The notes: generated by a model not told the origin, from the sequence alone. Numbered from the stretch's first letter, positions 1 to 10,438 are shown. The stretch: DNA of 64,000 nt from Pontixanthobacter aestiaquae (GCF_009827455.1 NZ_WTYZ01000001.1:248001-312000), one strand, 5' to 3'. A program made the numbers and translations.

Positions 1-732
1 CGCCGATCCGAAATAGACCGGTGTCAGATCGCCGCTGCGATAAGCCTCAAGGTCAAATTCGGGATAGCCGATCTGGGCGAGCTCGGCATTCTCGGCAAAC
101 TGCTCTGGCAGCACCGCATTCGCATCGCGCTTGCCGAGGAATTCCTTCGACGGTCCTTCAGGCCGCGCAATCGAGCCTGTTGCGTAATCCAGAATACCCT
201 CGAACTCGCCGCCCATACCTACAGGAAACATTTGCGGGCTGACATCGAGCGCCAGCATATCGGCGATCTCATCAAGCAGCTCGAATACCGGGCGGCCTTC
301 ACGGTCGACTTTATTCACAAAAGTGATGATCGGCACCGAGCGCAACCGGCACACCTCGAACAGTTTGCGCGTTTGCGGCTCGATACCTTTCGCGGCATCG
401 ATCACCATGATCGCGGAATCGACAGCGGTCAGCGTGCGGTAAGTATCTTCCGAGAAATCCTCGTGCCCCGGCGTGTCGAGCAGATTGAAAGTTACGTCCC
501 CCAAATCGTCAAAGGCACGTTCGAACGTCATCACCGAAGACGTCACTGAAATGCCGCGCTGCTGCTCGATCTTCATCCAGTCGGATCGCGCCCGCCGCGC
601 CGCTCCGCGCGCCTTCACTTCACCCGCAAGATGGATCGCCCCGCCTTGCAGCAACAGCTTCTCGGTTAGCGTGGTCTTACCAGCATCGGGGTGCGAAATA
701 ATCGCAAAGGTACGGCGGGAATTGGTGGACAT
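1..732 (-). CDS. prfC: Peptide chain release factor 3 (RF3), N-terminal part
   Basis: This is a translational GTPase that recycles RF1/RF2 from the ribosome after peptide release. The gene runs off the left edge of the window, so only about 244 N-terminal residues are visible. The reverse-strand translation opens with [20 protein letters not shown], containing the P-loop (about residues 14-20). A G3 motif DTPGHED lies near residue 86 and a G4 motif NKVD at 140-143, as in RF3. The ATG at 732 lies only 4 bases after the pheT stop, which suggests that prfC is the last gene of a pheS-pheT-prfC transcription unit. RF3 is preferred over EF-G because of the N-terminal sequence and the gene's position. 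Confidence 0.93.
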   Translation of the reverse strand, partial: MSTNSRRTFAIISHPDAGKTTLTEKLLLQGGAIHLAGEVKARGAARRARSDWMKIEQQRGISVTSSVMTFERAFDDLGDVTFNLLDTPGHEDFSEDTYRTLTAVDSAIMVIDAAKGIEPQTRKLFEVCRLRSVPIITFVNKVDREGRPVFELLDEIADMLALDVSPQMFPVGMGGEFEGILDYATGSIARPEGPSKEFLGKRDANAVLPEQFAENAELAQIGYPEFDLEAYRSGDLTPVYFGSA

Positions 733-736
733 CGGC

Positions 737-3121
737 TTAGCCCCGAAGCTCCGCGCCCAACTTGCCGGCCGCCGCCACGACCTTGTCCGAAATCGCTTTC
801 AGATCGTCATCTTTGTAGCTTTTCTCGCCGGGCTGAAGTGTCACTTCGACGGCAAGCGATTTCTTGCCTTCCGGGACGCCCTGGCCGCGGAAATCATCAA
901 AGATCCGCGCTGCGACAATATTCGCCTTGTCCGCGCCTTTGATCACGCGCAGCAGATCACCCGCCGGCACATCGTCTGATATGAGAAACGCGAAGTCTCG
1001 CAGCACCGACTGCAACACTGGCGGCGCGTAGTGGGTCCGCGCGAACCCGGCATTCTTCTTGGCTGGAATGGCATCGAGATGAATTCCGCCCACCACAACC
1101 GGCATATCCACATCGAACGCCTTGAGCAGCGAAGGATGAACTGTACCGAAACTCGCAATCTGGTTTTTGGGGCCAAGCCGCAGAGTGGCCGATTGGCCGG
1201 GGTGATAGATGGTGCTTGCTCCATCATCCACGCCCATCACCATCAATTTGTCGACTGGCGCGCCAGCCGCTTCGAGAAGCGACAGACACACTGCCTTGGC
1301 ATCAAACGCATCGAACGCTTCTGCCTTGCCCTTTTGCCATGAACGCTCAGACCGTTCGCCCGCCAGAACAAAGGCGAGCGACGGATGCTCGCCATCTGCG
1401 AGATAGCGCCGCCCGATTTCGAATAGCCGTAGCGAAGTTGCTCCGCGGTCAGCGTTGCGGCGAACCGCTGATAGCAAACCGGGCAACAATGATGGCCGCA
1501 TGACTTTCATGTCTTCACTGATCGGATTGTCGAGTATCCAACGCCCACCGCCAACCGCGTCAGCCTCGGCTTGCGAAACAAACGACCATGTGATCGCTTC
1601 ATTGAGCCCGCACGCGGCAGCCGCCCGGCGGACGCGGCGTTCCAGCTTTTGCTCGGGTGAAGCGGTTGGCACCGCAACGCCTTCGGCGCGCGGCAAGGCT
1701 ACGCTTTCAATATCGTCGATCCCGTAGATCCGGACGATCTCTTCAACGAGGTCGGCTGGTCCTTCGACATCGTGACGGCGCAGCGGAGCAGTCACACTCC
1801 ACGGCGTCGATGCCGCATCCAAACCAAAGTCGAGTGATTCAAGAATGCGTTGCTGTTCGGCTGGATCGACCGACACACCGCCGAGGCGCTCGGTCAATGC
1901 CGGGTCGAATGGCACAACTTTGGCATTCGAAGGTGCAGCGCCAGCGCGCACCGGTTCGCTGGCTTCGCCTCCAGCCAGCTCGACGATCAAGCCTGTGAGC
2001 AGGTCGAGACCGTCATCCAGAAATTCCGGATCGACACCGCGCTCGAAGCGAGTGCGCGCGTCGGAAGCAAGGCCCAATTTCCGGCCAGTTGCCCCAATGC
2101 GATCCGGATCGAAATAGGCGATTTCAAGCAGCACGTCCGTCGTGCTTTCGGAACAACCGGAATCCTCGCCACCCATGATGCCCGCAATGTCATGCACGCC
2201 GTCATCATCGGCGATAACCGTCATACTGCTGTCGAGCGTATATGTGTTTTCATTGAGCGCCAGAACTTGTTCGCCATCCTTGGCGCGGCGAGCGACAACC
2301 GCGCCGGTCAATTTGGACAGATCGTAAGCGTGCGCCGGACGGCCAAACGCCAGCATCAGATAGTTGGTCAGATCGACCAGCAGCGAGATCGGACGCTGAC
2401 CGGCGCTTTGCAAGCGTTGCTGCAACCAGTCCGGCGAAGCGCCATTGGTCACGCCTTTGATCACACGGCCATAGAATGCGGGGCACCCCTCTGGATCGTC
2501 CGTGCGGATTTCAACGGGACACGCACCCGACGCTGTGAAAGCAGGCATTGCGATCGGCTTCAGAGTGCCCATCCCGGCTGCCACCAGATCGCGCGCTATG
2601 CCGTACACGCCCATGCAATCAGGGCGGTTTGGCGTAATCGCTACGTCGAATATTGGTGAAGAACCGTGATAGTCGGCAAAACTGTGCCCGACCGGCGCAT
2701 CGTCCGGCAATTCGATAATGCCGTCATGCTCGTCGCCCAGCTCAAGCTCGCGGACAGAGCACATCATGCCGTTGCTTTCCACTCCGCGAATGGCCGATTT
2801 GCGCAGCTCCATACCGTTGGACGGCACAACCGCGCCTGGCTGGCCGAGCACGCCCATCATGCCCGCTCGCGCGTTGGGCGCGCCGCACACGACTTGCAGA
2901 GGATCGCCTTTACCCGTGTCGACGGTCAGGACCTGCAGTTTGTCAGCATCCGGGTGCTTGTCTGCGGTCAGAACCTTGGCGACAGTGAAGCCTTCCAACC
3001 GTTCGGCCGGGTCTTCGATGCCTTCAACTTCAAGCCCGATGCGATTCATCGCCGCCGCAAGATCGGCAACGCTCGCCTCTGTTTCGAGGTGGTCTTTGAG
3101 CCATGTCAGGGAGAACTTCAT
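737..3121 (-). CDS. pheT: Phenylalanyl-tRNA synthetase beta subunit
   Basis: This is the 794-residue beta subunit of the cytoplasmic alpha2-beta2 PheRS, which charges tRNA-Phe. The domain order is typical: an EMAP/Myf-like tRNA-binding domain (about 40-150, with [10 protein letters not shown]), B3/B4 editing region (about 205-375), B5 (about 400-475), a catalytic-like core and a C-terminal FDX-ACB anticodon-binding domain (about 700-793). The length matches the bacterial family. The start ATG overlaps the pheS stop in an ATGA (3118-3121), so the two subunits are probably translationally coupled. Confidence 0.97.
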   Translation of the reverse strand: MKFSLTWLKDHLETEASVADLAAAMNRIGLEVEGIEDPAERLEGFTVAKVLTADKHPDADKLQVLTVDTGKGDPLQVVCGAPNARAGMMGVLGQPGAVVPSNGMELRKSAIRGVESNGMMCSVRELELGDEHDGIIELPDDAPVGHSFADYHGSSPIFDVAITPNRPDCMGVYGIARDLVAAGMGTLKPIAMPAFTASGACPVEIRTDDPEGCPAFYGRVIKGVTNGASPDWLQQRLQSAGQRPISLLVDLTNYLMLAFGRPAHAYDLSKLTGAVVARRAKDGEQVLALNENTYTLDSSMTVIADDDGVHDIAGIMGGEDSGCSESTTDVLLEIAYFDPDRIGATGRKLGLASDARTRFERGVDPEFLDDGLDLLTGLIVELAGGEASEPVRAGAAPSNAKVVPFDPALTERLGGVSVDPAEQQRILESLDFGLDAASTPWSVTAPLRRHDVEGPADLVEEIVRIYGIDDIESVALPRAEGVAVPTASPEQKLERRVRRAAAACGLNEAITWSFVSQAEADAVGGGRWILDNPISEDMKVMRPSLLPGLLSAVRRNADRGATSLRLFEIGRRYLADGEHPSLAFVLAGERSERSWQKGKAEAFDAFDAKAVCLSLLEAAGAPVDKLMVMGVDDGASTIYHPGQSATLRLGPKNQIASFGTVHPSLLKAFDVDMPVVVGGIHLDAIPAKKNAGFARTHYAPPVLQSVLRDFAFLISDDVPAGDLLRVIKGADKANIVAARIFDDFRGQGVPEGKKSLAVEVTLQPGEKSYKDDDLKAISDKVVAAAGKLGAELRG

Positions 3122-4218
3122 GCGCTCGCTCCTACACCGGCTGACAGGGTCGGCTGATCGAACGGGCTGAATCCGTAATGCTGCAACCAGCGGATATCGC
3201 CGTCGAAAAACGCGCGGAGATCATCCATCCCGTATTTTAGCATGGCGAGCCGGTCGACGCCCACGCCGAAGGCAAAACCTTGCCATTCGTCAGGGTCAAG
3301 CCCGGCGAATTCGATAACACGGCGATTGACCATGCCGCTGCCAAGCAGTTCCATCCACGCATGGCCCGGCGCATCGCCCGACCCGCCCAAAACACGGCGG
3401 CCCTTTACGACTTCGAAGCCGACATCAACTTCAACCGACGGCTCGGTGAAAGGGAAGTAGGAAGGACGCAGGCGCAGCACGATATCGTCGCGCTCGAAGA
3501 AAGCTTTGAGGAAGGTTTCCAGCGTCCATTTCAGATGGCCGAGGTGAATATCCTTATCGATCACCAGACCTTCGACCTGATGGAACATCGGCGTATGCGT
3601 CGCGTCGCTATCGCTGCGATAGACACGGCCCGGGGCGATAATCCGCACCGGCGCGCCTTCGTTGACCATCGTGCGGATTTGTACCGGCGACGTATGCGTG
3701 CGCAGCAGCATTCGCCGCCCGTCATCATCGTGATCGGGGAAGTAGAATGTGTCGTGCATTGCCCGAGCCGGATGGCTTTCGGGCATATTGAGCGCCGTGA
3801 AATTATGCCAATCGTTCTCGATCTCTGGCCCGGTTTTCACTGCGAAACCGAGATCGGCGAAAATTTCTGCCAGCTCGTCCATCACCTGACTGACAGGGTG
3901 AACGGTGCCGCGCGGCATTTCCGGCGCAGGCAGCGACAAGTCGAGCGTTTCGGTTGCGAGCCGCTTATCCAGCTCCGCATCATCAAGCGCTTGTTTCCGG
4001 GCGGCAATCGCATCGGCAATTTCTGCACGTGTCTGCTGAATGGCAGGTGCTTTTTCGGTTCGCTCTTCGGGCGTCATTTTGCCAAGCGTTTTGAGTAGCT
4101 GGCTAACCCAGCCCTGCTTGCCCAAAGCCTCTACGCGCAGCGCCTCAACCGCATCGGCATTGTCCGCCGAAGCAATTGCCGTCAGAGTATCATTTTTACG
4201 TGTTTGCAAATCGTCCAT
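3118..4218 (-). CDS. pheS: Phenylalanyl-tRNA synthetase alpha subunit
   Basis: This is the 366-residue catalytic alpha subunit of PheRS. It has an N-terminal coiled coil (about 1-85) and a class II aminoacyl-tRNA synthetase core with motif 2 around [10 protein letters not shown] and motif 3 around [13 protein letters not shown] near residue 325. Length and organisation are standard. It overlaps pheT by 4 bases. In related genomes pheST usually follows rpmI-rplT directly, but here two AraC-type regulator genes lie in between, so pheS probably needs its own promoter in the 65 bases upstream or depends on read-through from the regulators. Confidence 0.97.
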   Translation of the reverse strand: MDDLQTRKNDTLTAIASADNADAVEALRVEALGKQGWVSQLLKTLGKMTPEERTEKAPAIQQTRAEIADAIAARKQALDDAELDKRLATETLDLSLPAPEMPRGTVHPVSQVMDELAEIFADLGFAVKTGPEIENDWHNFTALNMPESHPARAMHDTFYFPDHDDDGRRMLLRTHTSPVQIRTMVNEGAPVRIIAPGRVYRSDSDATHTPMFHQVEGLVIDKDIHLGHLKWTLETFLKAFFERDDIVLRLRPSYFPFTEPSVEVDVGFEVVKGRRVLGGSGDAPGHAWMELLGSGMVNRRVIEFAGLDPDEWQGFAFGVGVDRLAMLKYGMDDLRAFFDGDIRWLQHYGFSPFDQPTLSAGVGASA

Positions 4219-4283
4219 AGCGCAGGCGCGCTAGCGGCTATTTACGCATAAGGCAAAGCCACAGTGTAAGCCGGACGCCGATA

Positions 4284-5159
4284 TTATTCAGGCTCATCCA
4301 GAGTTTGCACCGCAGAACCATGCGCGCGCATCCTCTCGCGCATGAAGCCCGCGATCACCGGGTGGTCCATCGCCGAATATTCGGACGGGGACATGCCGAG
4401 GAAATCCTGACAATCGCGCACAAAATGCGACTGGTCGAAATAAAGCGAATCAATCGCCCCGATCCACCCCATTGAGGGGTCGAGCATAAATTCGGCCAAG
4501 CTGCGCATAAAGCGCTGCCTGCGCAGCAATATTTTGGGCGAGAAACCGAAATGCTTTCGGCACAGCCGCTCCAGCGTGCGCTGGTTCAAATCGCAGCGCT
4601 CTGCCATCACCGACACATGCGGCAATTCAGGCTCCATCAGAGCTTGATGAATGATTTGTATCCGGGGGTCTTCCTTGCCAAACCGCGCACATCCTTCGCG
4701 AAAAAACTCCTCGATATGGGCTAGCTCTTGCTCTTCCGTTTGACCGGGCTCCAACAATTTGTCTGCCAGCGCCACAAAATGATGAAACGCCGGTTCCTTG
4801 CGCGCATCGAAAACTGTATTTGCATACTTGTCTGCTGGCTGGCCAAAGAATGTTGCCCAACCCAGAGGCAGGAAGCCGACACCCCACATGCGGGTGGAAC
4901 GGTTCGAAAAATACAGCGGAAGGCTGCTGGGGCCAGTGACCATCACATCTGCGTTGGACACCGGCTCACTATCACCAATCCGGCAATGCGGGCGCGCGCC
5001 TGCCATTATCCGCAAACCGGCCCATTCAGGGTGCAATGCGTCTTCGACAATTTCGTCATTTTCGGTTTTGAAATCTACACAATAGAACGTGGTAAAAAAC
5101 CGCCCCAGATCAATGGATGGTTCGTGAAACCTAACGTTGACCAAGCCATCTTCTGGCAC
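4284..5159 (-). CDS. AraC-type transcriptional regulator (paralogue 1)
   Basis: This 291-residue DNA-binding regulator has a C-terminal AraC/XylS double helix-turn-helix (about 180-270, including RTLERLCRKHFGFSPKILLR and the DQSHFVRDCQDFLGMSPSEY signature). The N-terminal 160 residues form a ligand or partner domain that I cannot assign. It starts at a GTG (5157-5159) preceded 5 bases upstream by a good Shine-Dalgarno GAGGGG. It shares clear similarity over its whole length with the next gene, for example LHPEWAGLR against LHPEWGNLR and GVGFLPLGWATF against GIGLLPLGWLKF, so the two are tandem duplicates. The target genes are unknown. Confidence 0.85.
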   Translation of the reverse strand: MPEDGLVNVRFHEPSIDLGRFFTTFYCVDFKTENDEIVEDALHPEWAGLRIMAGARPHCRIGDSEPVSNADVMVTGPSSLPLYFSNRSTRMWGVGFLPLGWATFFGQPADKYANTVFDARKEPAFHHFVALADKLLEPGQTEEQELAHIEEFFREGCARFGKEDPRIQIIHQALMEPELPHVSVMAERCDLNQRTLERLCRKHFGFSPKILLRRQRFMRSLAEFMLDPSMGWIGAIDSLYFDQSHFVRDCQDFLGMSPSEYSAMDHPVIAGFMRERMRAHGSAVQTLDEPE

Positions 5160-5227
5160 CTTCGCCCCTCAAAGTGTCGATTCTGTCCAAGTGGTTTCTA
5201 AGGGCGCACTCACAAAAGGAAAGCCAA

Positions 5228-6124
5228 TTATCCACTCTCGCCTGGATCATGTAGGCCCTGCATGGTCTGACCAGCCGCCTCGGCGCGCGCCCGCACTGCG
5301 GCCATCAAAATAGGATGTGGCAACTCGCGATACTGGTTGGGCGTCATCGACATGAAGCGTTTGAAGTCGCGCACAAAATGCGCCTGGTCATGATATTGGT
5401 AATCGAGCGTACTGAGCCAGCTCAGCGAAGGGTCCAGCATGAATCGCGAAAGGCTCCGCAGGAACCGCTGTCTGCGCAGAAGCAATTTGGGCGTGAAGCC
5501 AAACGCTTTGTGAGAGAACCGCTCCAACGTTCGCGCAGACATACCCGACAGCTCGGCCAGCTTCGCAACAGTCGATACGGACGCATCGACCAGTGCCGAG
5601 TGCACTCTGGTAACTTCGTCCTCGTCGTCCAATGGCTTGTCGGCCAATTGCAGCATATGGGCATTTATCCGTGCTACTTCTGCATCAATGTCCGGCGTTG
5701 CGGCAAACAAGGTTTCCGCCAGTGGCACAAAATTCCCAAAGGCTGGATCGGAGAAGGTCTCTGTAATGGTATCGGCAAATTGTTTTGCCGGTGCATCAAT
5801 GAATTTCAGCCAGCCGAGGGGCAGCAGGCCGATGCCCCAGATACGTCCCCGGCTGAGCGAAAATTGTGTGGCTACACTGGTCGGGCCGACGGCAATGCAA
5901 TGCGGCATCGGGCGGAGCGGCGCGGCACCGATAGCGGCGTGCAAATCATCGTTCGAACCGAAACGTAAATTGCCCCATTCGGGATGCAGGTAATCGACCA
6001 GACGCTGGCCACCAGCAGGCGTCACCTCCATCAGATAATAGGTGGTGATGTATTGGCATAGCTCTGCGGAAGGTAGGAAAAACCGCAGGCGAACACCCGG
6101 TTCTCCTTCGCTTTCCGTGCCCAT
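5228..6124 (-). CDS. AraC-type transcriptional regulator (paralogue 2)
   Basis: This regulator of about 298 residues is the tandem paralogue of the preceding gene, with the same N-terminal domain and a C-terminal AraC double helix-turn-helix (RTLERFSHKAFGFTPKLLLR, DQAHFVRDFKRFMSMTPNQY). The open frame also has an in-frame GTG at 6145, but that codon lies inside the Shine-Dalgarno-like GTGGAGGGGAG, so I prefer the ATG at 6124. It sits between rplT and pheS on the same strand. The inducer and targets cannot be read from the sequence. Confidence 0.84.
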   Translation of the reverse strand: MGTESEGEPGVRLRFFLPSAELCQYITTYYLMEVTPAGGQRLVDYLHPEWGNLRFGSNDDLHAAIGAAPLRPMPHCIAVGPTSVATQFSLSRGRIWGIGLLPLGWLKFIDAPAKQFADTITETFSDPAFGNFVPLAETLFAATPDIDAEVARINAHMLQLADKPLDDEDEVTRVHSALVDASVSTVAKLAELSGMSARTLERFSHKAFGFTPKLLLRRQRFLRSLSRFMLDPSLSWLSTLDYQYHDQAHFVRDFKRFMSMTPNQYRELPHPILMAAVRARAEAAGQTMQGLHDPGESG

Positions 6125-6266
6125 AGATAATGCGCTCCCCTCCACGTCGCGTTTTTACAACATGATCGACAGCGATTTGTTTACGCTACATTTTTCGCAC
6201 CGCAAGAGTGTTCGCGCAAAATTCAATCTGTGTCTGTCGGAACCGCGACCCTCCGGCAGATATGAC

Positions 6267-6302
6267 AAGGGCGCAGATGGCCAAGCCAGCTGCGCCCTTT
6301 TT
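6267..6302. terminator. Hairpin between rplT and the AraC-type genes
   Basis: A perfect 10-bp inverted repeat, AAGGGCGCAG (6267-6276) and CTGCGCCCTT (6290-6299), begins about 25 bases beyond the rplT stop, a typical place for a terminator of the leftward rpmI-rplT unit. The T-run (6298-6302) is better placed for rightward transcription; on the reverse strand the stem is followed only by GTCATAT. It may act as an attenuating stem or a weak bidirectional terminator. Confidence 0.5.
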
Positions 6303-6326
6303 CGTTGGCTGGAAGTGCCGTCCCGC

Positions 6327-6686
6327 TTATGCGGGGAGAGCTTTCTTCGCCTGTTCGATGATGCTCTTGAAAGCAGCGCCTTCATTCATCGCCAGATCGG
6401 CCATAACTTTACGGTCGAGCTCGATACCGGCGAGCTTAACGCCATGCATGAACTGCGAATATGTAAGGCCTTCGGCGCGAACTGCGGCGTTAATGCGCTG
6501 AATCCATAATGCGCGGAAATTGCGCTTCTTAACTTTACGGTCGCGGTATGCGTATTGGCCGGCCTTTTCAACGGCTTGGCGCGCGACGCGGATGGTGTTT
6601 TTACGACGACCGCGATAGCCCTTGGCTTGATCAAGTAGTCGCTTGTGCTTCTGGCGTGTGGTCACGCCGCGTTTAATGCGAGGCAT
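6327..6686 (-). CDS. rplT: 50S ribosomal protein L20
   Basis: This 119-residue protein of the large ribosomal subunit begins [18 protein letters not shown] and ends in a typical lysine- and alanine-rich helix. L20 binds 23S rRNA early in assembly. It follows rpmI by 36 bases on the same strand, the usual pairing. infC, which often precedes rpmI, is not next to it here. Confidence 0.98.
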   Translation of the reverse strand: MPRIKRGVTTRQKHKRLLDQAKGYRGRRKNTIRVARQAVEKAGQYAYRDRKVKKRNFRALWIQRINAAVRAEGLTYSQFMHGVKLAGIELDRKVMADLAMNEGAAFKSIIEQAKKALPA

Positions 6687-6722
6687 ATCTTAACTCCTGA
6701 ATTGTGTGATGAGCTGCGGGGC

Positions 6723-6926
6723 TTAACTAAGCCCGTAAGGAGCCCATTTCTTGATCGTCTTCGCATCAGCGTCAGAGATCACAGAGGTGCCACGGTTCTG
6801 GCGGATATACTTCGCATTGTGATGCGTCAGGCGGTGACGTTTGCCAGCCACACCGTGCTTCACTTTGCCGTTTGCGGTGATTTTGAAGCGTTTCTTCACA
6901 CCACTTTTGGTCTTCAGCTTGGGCAT
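6723..6926 (-). CDS. rpmI: 50S ribosomal protein L35
   Basis: This 67-residue protein begins [14 protein letters not shown], the family signature. An upstream in-frame ATG at 6932 would add Met-Lys, but it directly abuts the AGGAG ribosome-binding site. The ATG at 6926 is 6 bases downstream of AGGAG and gives the canonical N-terminus, so the binding site decides the start. It is the first gene of the rpmI-rplT unit, and the 100-base leader upstream contains a possible promoter (7028-7055). Confidence 0.97.
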   Translation of the reverse strand: MPKLKTKSGVKKRFKITANGKVKHGVAGKRHRLTHHNAKYIRQNRGTSVISDADAKTIKKWAPYGLS

Positions 6927-7027
6927 TTTCATCTCCTAAAAGGAATCGGTTCTGAGACACGTTCAACCAGCCCTGGCAGCCCTAACGGCCAGACCGGCAG
7001 ATGAATCACGTGTCGGTGAAGGACGCG

Positions 7028-7055
7028 CAATTAGTCGATACGGATGGAATTGCAA
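7028..7055 (-). promoter_or_regulatory. Possible promoter of rpmI-rplT
   Basis: On the reverse strand TTGCAA (7055-7050) and TAATTG (7033-7028) are separated by 16 bases, roughly 100 bases upstream of the rpmI start and just past the T-run of the preceding terminator. Position is good but both hexamers deviate from consensus, so this is only a candidate. Confidence 0.3.
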
Positions 7056-7103
7056 GAAAAAAGGACTGTGAGCGGGACCGCAGGTAATGCGGCCCCACTC
7101 ACA
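7055..7103 (-). terminator. Strong rho-independent terminator of the outer-membrane barrel remnant
   Basis: A 16-bp stem with two G-U pairs is formed by 7088-7103 and 7067-7082, with a 5-base loop, followed on the reverse strand by six T (7062-7057). It lies about 20 bases beyond the stop of the barrel fragment, so it was the terminator of the original outer-membrane gene and is still intact. Confidence 0.85.
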
Positions 7104-7121
7104 AAAGAAGCACATCAGGCG

Positions 7122-7395
7122 TTAGAAACGGACCCCGAGGCCGACGCCTGCATGGCGGCGTTGAAAGTTGAGACCAAAAATCTCGCCATTATCGGCATAG
7201 CCGAATTCAACACGGGCATAAGCATTTTCGCCGAGGCCATTCTCGTAGCCGACAGCGAACCCTACACCTGAACCGGATTCCGATGCTTGAAGGCCCAACA
7301 CATCTGCTTCGAGTTTTAGGCGTGAATACCCGATTTTCCCGTAAAGCTGGCCACTGTCATTCAGCGCGTAGCCAATATGCAGACCAACTGTCCAG
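7122..7395 (-). pseudogene. C-terminal remnant of an outer-membrane beta-barrel protein
   Basis: The reverse strand encodes about 85 residues starting around SWTVGLHIGYALND and ending GVGLGVRF. The alternating pattern (YGKIGYSRLKLEAD, VGFAVGYENGL, YARVEFGYAD) and the terminal Phe are typical of the last strands of small OmpA-like/opacity-type porins. There is no signal peptide or N-terminal half: the frame continues upstream only as an antisense-like overlap with hisN. The gene was therefore probably beheaded by a deletion or insertion that placed hisN against it. Its terminator is preserved. No start codon with a ribosome-binding site is evident, so I treat it as non-functional. Confidence 0.75.
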
Positions 7396-8193
7396 CTACC
7401 CCATCGCCTCCAACACATCGTCCAGCCGCGCGGGATCGCCGAGCGCCAGCACGTCAGCGCCATCTTTACCCGCGCTTTCGATGTCCAGCGGATTGCCTTG
7501 CCAGTCGGACATTGTGCCGCCAGCGCCCTCCACCACCGGGACAAGCGCAGCATAGTCGTAAATTTGCAGGCCGGATTCGCAAATTATGTCGAGATGGCCC
7601 GAAGCGAGCAGGCCGTAATTGTAGCAGTCGCCGCCATAGACAATCATGCCTTGGCGCTCATTGCCGCCCACGGCTCCGGCCACTTTCATATAGGCATCGG
7701 CTTGCTCCGCACCGAAATAATGCGGGCTGCTGGTTGCCAATTTGGCCTCGTCGAGCGCGCGGCACGAGGTGGTGCGAACGGGTAGGCCGTTGAGCGTGGT
7801 GCCGCCACCGATCTGGCCCACCCAGCGCTCGCCCGAAATTGGCTGATCGATCACGCCGAGCACTGGCCAGCCATCCTGCATCAGCGCAATCAGCGTTCCG
7901 AAAATCGGGCGTCCGGCCATAAAACTGATTGTGCCGTCGATCGGGTCGAGCACCCATTGCCGTCCGGCATGTTCATTGCGTGTACCATATTCCTCGCCGA
8001 TGATCCCGTCATCGCTACGCTCTCTTTCAAGGATCGCACGCATGGCTGCCTCCGCAGCGCGATCCACTTCGGTTACGGGGCTGCGGTCTGCCTTGCGTTC
8101 CTGCGCAAATTCGCTGCGAAACGCGGGGCGAATGACCGCACCAGCCGCATCGGCCAACCGGCCTGCCAACATAAGGTCTTGTTTGATATCCAT
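7396..8193 (-). CDS. hisN: Histidinol-phosphatase, inositol-monophosphatase family
   Basis: This protein of about 265 residues belongs to the Mg-dependent inositol monophosphatase superfamily, with metal-site motifs GEEYG, DPIDGT and a C-terminal YDYAALVPVVEGAGG. The family assignment is firm; the HisN role (last phosphatase step of histidine synthesis) is the usual annotation of this subgroup in alphaproteobacteria and is inferred. The frame opens at 8259, but the ATG at 8193 has a better Shine-Dalgarno (GAAGAGA) and gives the normal N-terminus MDIKQDLMLAGRLADAAG. Its 3' end abuts a truncated porin gene. Confidence 0.82.
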   Translation of the reverse strand: MDIKQDLMLAGRLADAAGAVIRPAFRSEFAQERKADRSPVTEVDRAAEAAMRAILERERSDDGIIGEEYGTRNEHAGRQWVLDPIDGTISFMAGRPIFGTLIALMQDGWPVLGVIDQPISGERWVGQIGGGTTLNGLPVRTTSCRALDEAKLATSSPHYFGAEQADAYMKVAGAVGGNERQGMIVYGGDCYNYGLLASGHLDIICESGLQIYDYAALVPVVEGAGGTMSDWQGNPLDIESAGKDGADVLALGDPARLDDVLEAMG

Positions 8194-8354
8194 CGCAGTC
8201 TCTTCGCGGCGCGAACTGTGCCGGTCAAGTGTATCGAATTCAGGGGAAGGGGTTGCCAAACCCGTCAGGAATCATAAAGCAACGCGGCGGCAGTTGTATA
8301 AATGCGACATCATTGTGAAAGCGAGTATGTCGCTGATCATTCAGGGGCGAAATA

Positions 8355-9350
8355 ATGGGCGACAAAGGCCCGGATGAGAAATCGAAATCCCAACTTATTC
8401 CAGAGACCGGCGCGACCAAGGATGGTGTCCCGCTATCGTTCAATCGCGCGCCCGCCCCTGATCTGGAACCGTGGCTGGGCCGGATCATGGTTGCGGTTGC
8501 GGCTGCCCCCGATGACAGTGTCGGCGATGGTTTGCTATGCAACGATGCCGGGTATGTGCGGACCGCTATCGGCGTTGACTGGACCGTCGAGACGGCGGAC
8601 GGAACGCTTGAAATTCGTGATGAAACCTTTGTGTGCGGACAGCATTCCAAAGCTATGCCGCTGCGTTTCAAAGGCGGCATCAAGGTCGCAGGCTTTATGC
8701 TCCGTCCGGGCGCGATGCGGGCATTGTGGGGCGCAGATGACGGCAAACTGATCGACCGCATCAAACCGATGGAATTCGTCGGCCTGGCTGACGAAGAGAT
8801 TACCAGCCTCCACATACCCGGAATTTCTCCCGAGGACTGGCTGCTCGCTATCGAGGATTGGCTGCGCCTGACAATCGCCCGCAAGGGCCTGGCCCCACCT
8901 GAGGACCTTTCGCAGCGGTTCGAAGTTGCCAGCTTTGCTGACCCCAATCAATCGATCACCGATTTCGCTGATGAGAACAATGTGACCGCACGCACTTTGC
9001 AGCGCGTTATCAAGCGTGATTTTGGCCTCACCCCCAAACAGGTGATGCGCCGGGCACGGACGCTGGATCTGGCGGCGCGTCTGTGTGGTGTGGCCGATGA
9101 GAACGAGGAGGAAGATATCTACCTCCGTTTCTTCGATCAATCGCATCAGATCCGCGAATTTATTGCGTTCTTCGGGATGACGCCGAAGCAGTTTATGAAA
9201 GACCGCCAAGGTTTGCTGACGCTGAGCCTTGAAATCCGTCAGGCGCGCCGGCTCGAACTGCTCAACCGCGTCGATCCAGACGCCGTCCGCCCATGGATGC
9301 ACGATCCGCTACTTCCGGCAGCGGGCGAAATGCCGGTCAGCCACAGATAA
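8355..9350 (+). CDS. AraC-type transcriptional regulator (third copy)
   Basis: This 331-residue regulator has a C-terminal AraC-like helix-turn-helix (about 205-285, including ARTLQRVIKRDFGLTPKQVM and the FDQSHQIREFIAFFGMTPKQ signature). The N-terminal 190 residues resemble the AraC-type proteins at 4.3-6.1 kb only loosely. An extra C-terminal segment of about 45 residues follows the DNA-binding domain. It is transcribed rightward, divergent from hisN across a 160-base gap and convergent with prs (4 bases between stops). Target and ligand are unknown. Confidence 0.82.
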   Translation: MGDKGPDEKSKSQLIPETGATKDGVPLSFNRAPAPDLEPWLGRIMVAVAAAPDDSVGDGLLCNDAGYVRTAIGVDWTVETADGTLEIRDETFVCGQHSKAMPLRFKGGIKVAGFMLRPGAMRALWGADDGKLIDRIKPMEFVGLADEEITSLHIPGISPEDWLLAIEDWLRLTIARKGLAPPEDLSQRFEVASFADPNQSITDFADENNVTARTLQRVIKRDFGLTPKQVMRRARTLDLAARLCGVADENEEEDIYLRFFDQSHQIREFIAFFGMTPKQFMKDRQGLLTLSLEIRQARRLELLNRVDPDAVRPWMHDPLLPAAGEMPVSHR

Positions 9351-9354
9351 AGCG

Positions 9355-10290
9355 TCAGTCGAACAAAGAACTGACCGAACTTTCATCGGCAATCCGGCTC
9401 ACCGCTTCGCCGATCAGTGGTGCCATCGCGAGGATACGGATGCGCTTGGCGTCTTTGGCCGCGTCGGATGGCAGAATCGTGTCGGAGATCACCAGTTCGG
9501 TAAGCGCGGATTCCTCGACGCGGGCGACTGCCCCGCCGGATAAAACACCATGTGTGATATAGGCGGCCACGCTGCTCGCGCCCATGTCGAGCAGAGCCTG
9601 TGCTGCGTTGCATAGGGTGCCGCCCGAATCGACTATGTCGTCGATCAGGATGCAGTGCCGCCCTTTGACTTCACCGATAATGTTCATCACTTCGGACTCG
9701 CCCGGGCGATCGCGGCGTTTATCGACGATGGCCAGCGGCGCATTGTCGAGCCGTTTGGCGAGCGCCCGCGCGCGGACAACACCGCCAACATCGGGCGATA
9801 CAACCATCAAATCTTGATCGCCATAGCGCGCCTGAATATCCGCAGCCATTACCGGCGCGGCGTAGAGATTGTCGGTCGGGATATCGAAGAAGCCCTGAAT
9901 CTGGCCGGCATGCAGATCAACCGACAGCACGCGGTCTGCGCCCGCTTCGGTAATCAGATTGGCAACCAGTTTAGCTGAGATCGGAGTACGAGGCCCCGGC
10001 TTCCGGTCCTGACGCGCATATCCGAAATACGGTACAACCGCCGTGATCCGGCGCGCTGAAGCTCGGCGCAATGCGTCGATGCAGATCAGCAGTTCCATCA
10101 AATTGTCATTCGCCGGAAAGCTGGTCGATTGCAGAACGAATACATCCTCGCCGCGGACATTCTCGTGAATCTCGACGAAAATCTCTTCATCGGCAAACCG
10201 CCGCACACTGACATCGCAAAGCGGCATTTCGAGATAGGCAGCAACAGCCCGGGCCAGAGGGAGGTTGGAATTGGCGGCCATGATTTTCAT
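9355..10290 (-). CDS. prs: Ribose-phosphate pyrophosphokinase
   Basis: This 311-residue enzyme makes PRPP from ribose 5-phosphate and ATP for purine, pyrimidine, histidine and tryptophan synthesis. It shows the PRPP synthase signatures: a [19 protein letters not shown] loop, [19 protein letters not shown] and the PRPP-binding [14 protein letters not shown]. Length is standard. An in-frame ATG three codons downstream (10281) is an alternative start; GGGGA lies 8 bases before the longer start. Confidence 0.96.
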   Translation of the reverse strand: MKIMAANSNLPLARAVAAYLEMPLCDVSVRRFADEEIFVEIHENVRGEDVFVLQSTSFPANDNLMELLICIDALRRASARRITAVVPYFGYARQDRKPGPRTPISAKLVANLITEAGADRVLSVDLHAGQIQGFFDIPTDNLYAAPVMAADIQARYGDQDLMVVSPDVGGVVRARALAKRLDNAPLAIVDKRRDRPGESEVMNIIGEVKGRHCILIDDIVDSGGTLCNAAQALLDMGASSVAAYITHGVLSGGAVARVEESALTELVISDTILPSDAAKDAKRIRILAMAPLIGEAVSRIADESSVSSLFD

Positions 10291-10438
10291 GCGAAGAGTC
10301 CCCGATGCGAGAGCAATAGCGATTAGACTAGCTGTTTGGCGCGCGGCGATTCGCGCAGTGCAGACTTAGCCAGACCATTGGTCTTGCAACAGAGGCCATG
10401 CGGCCTTTTCCCAATCCTGAGTAACGCGGCCGGCTAAC

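Noticed and set aside
232..979. Rightward frames over prfC and the end of pheT
   Set aside because: They are antisense shadows of prfC and pheT, which have clear motifs on the other strand.
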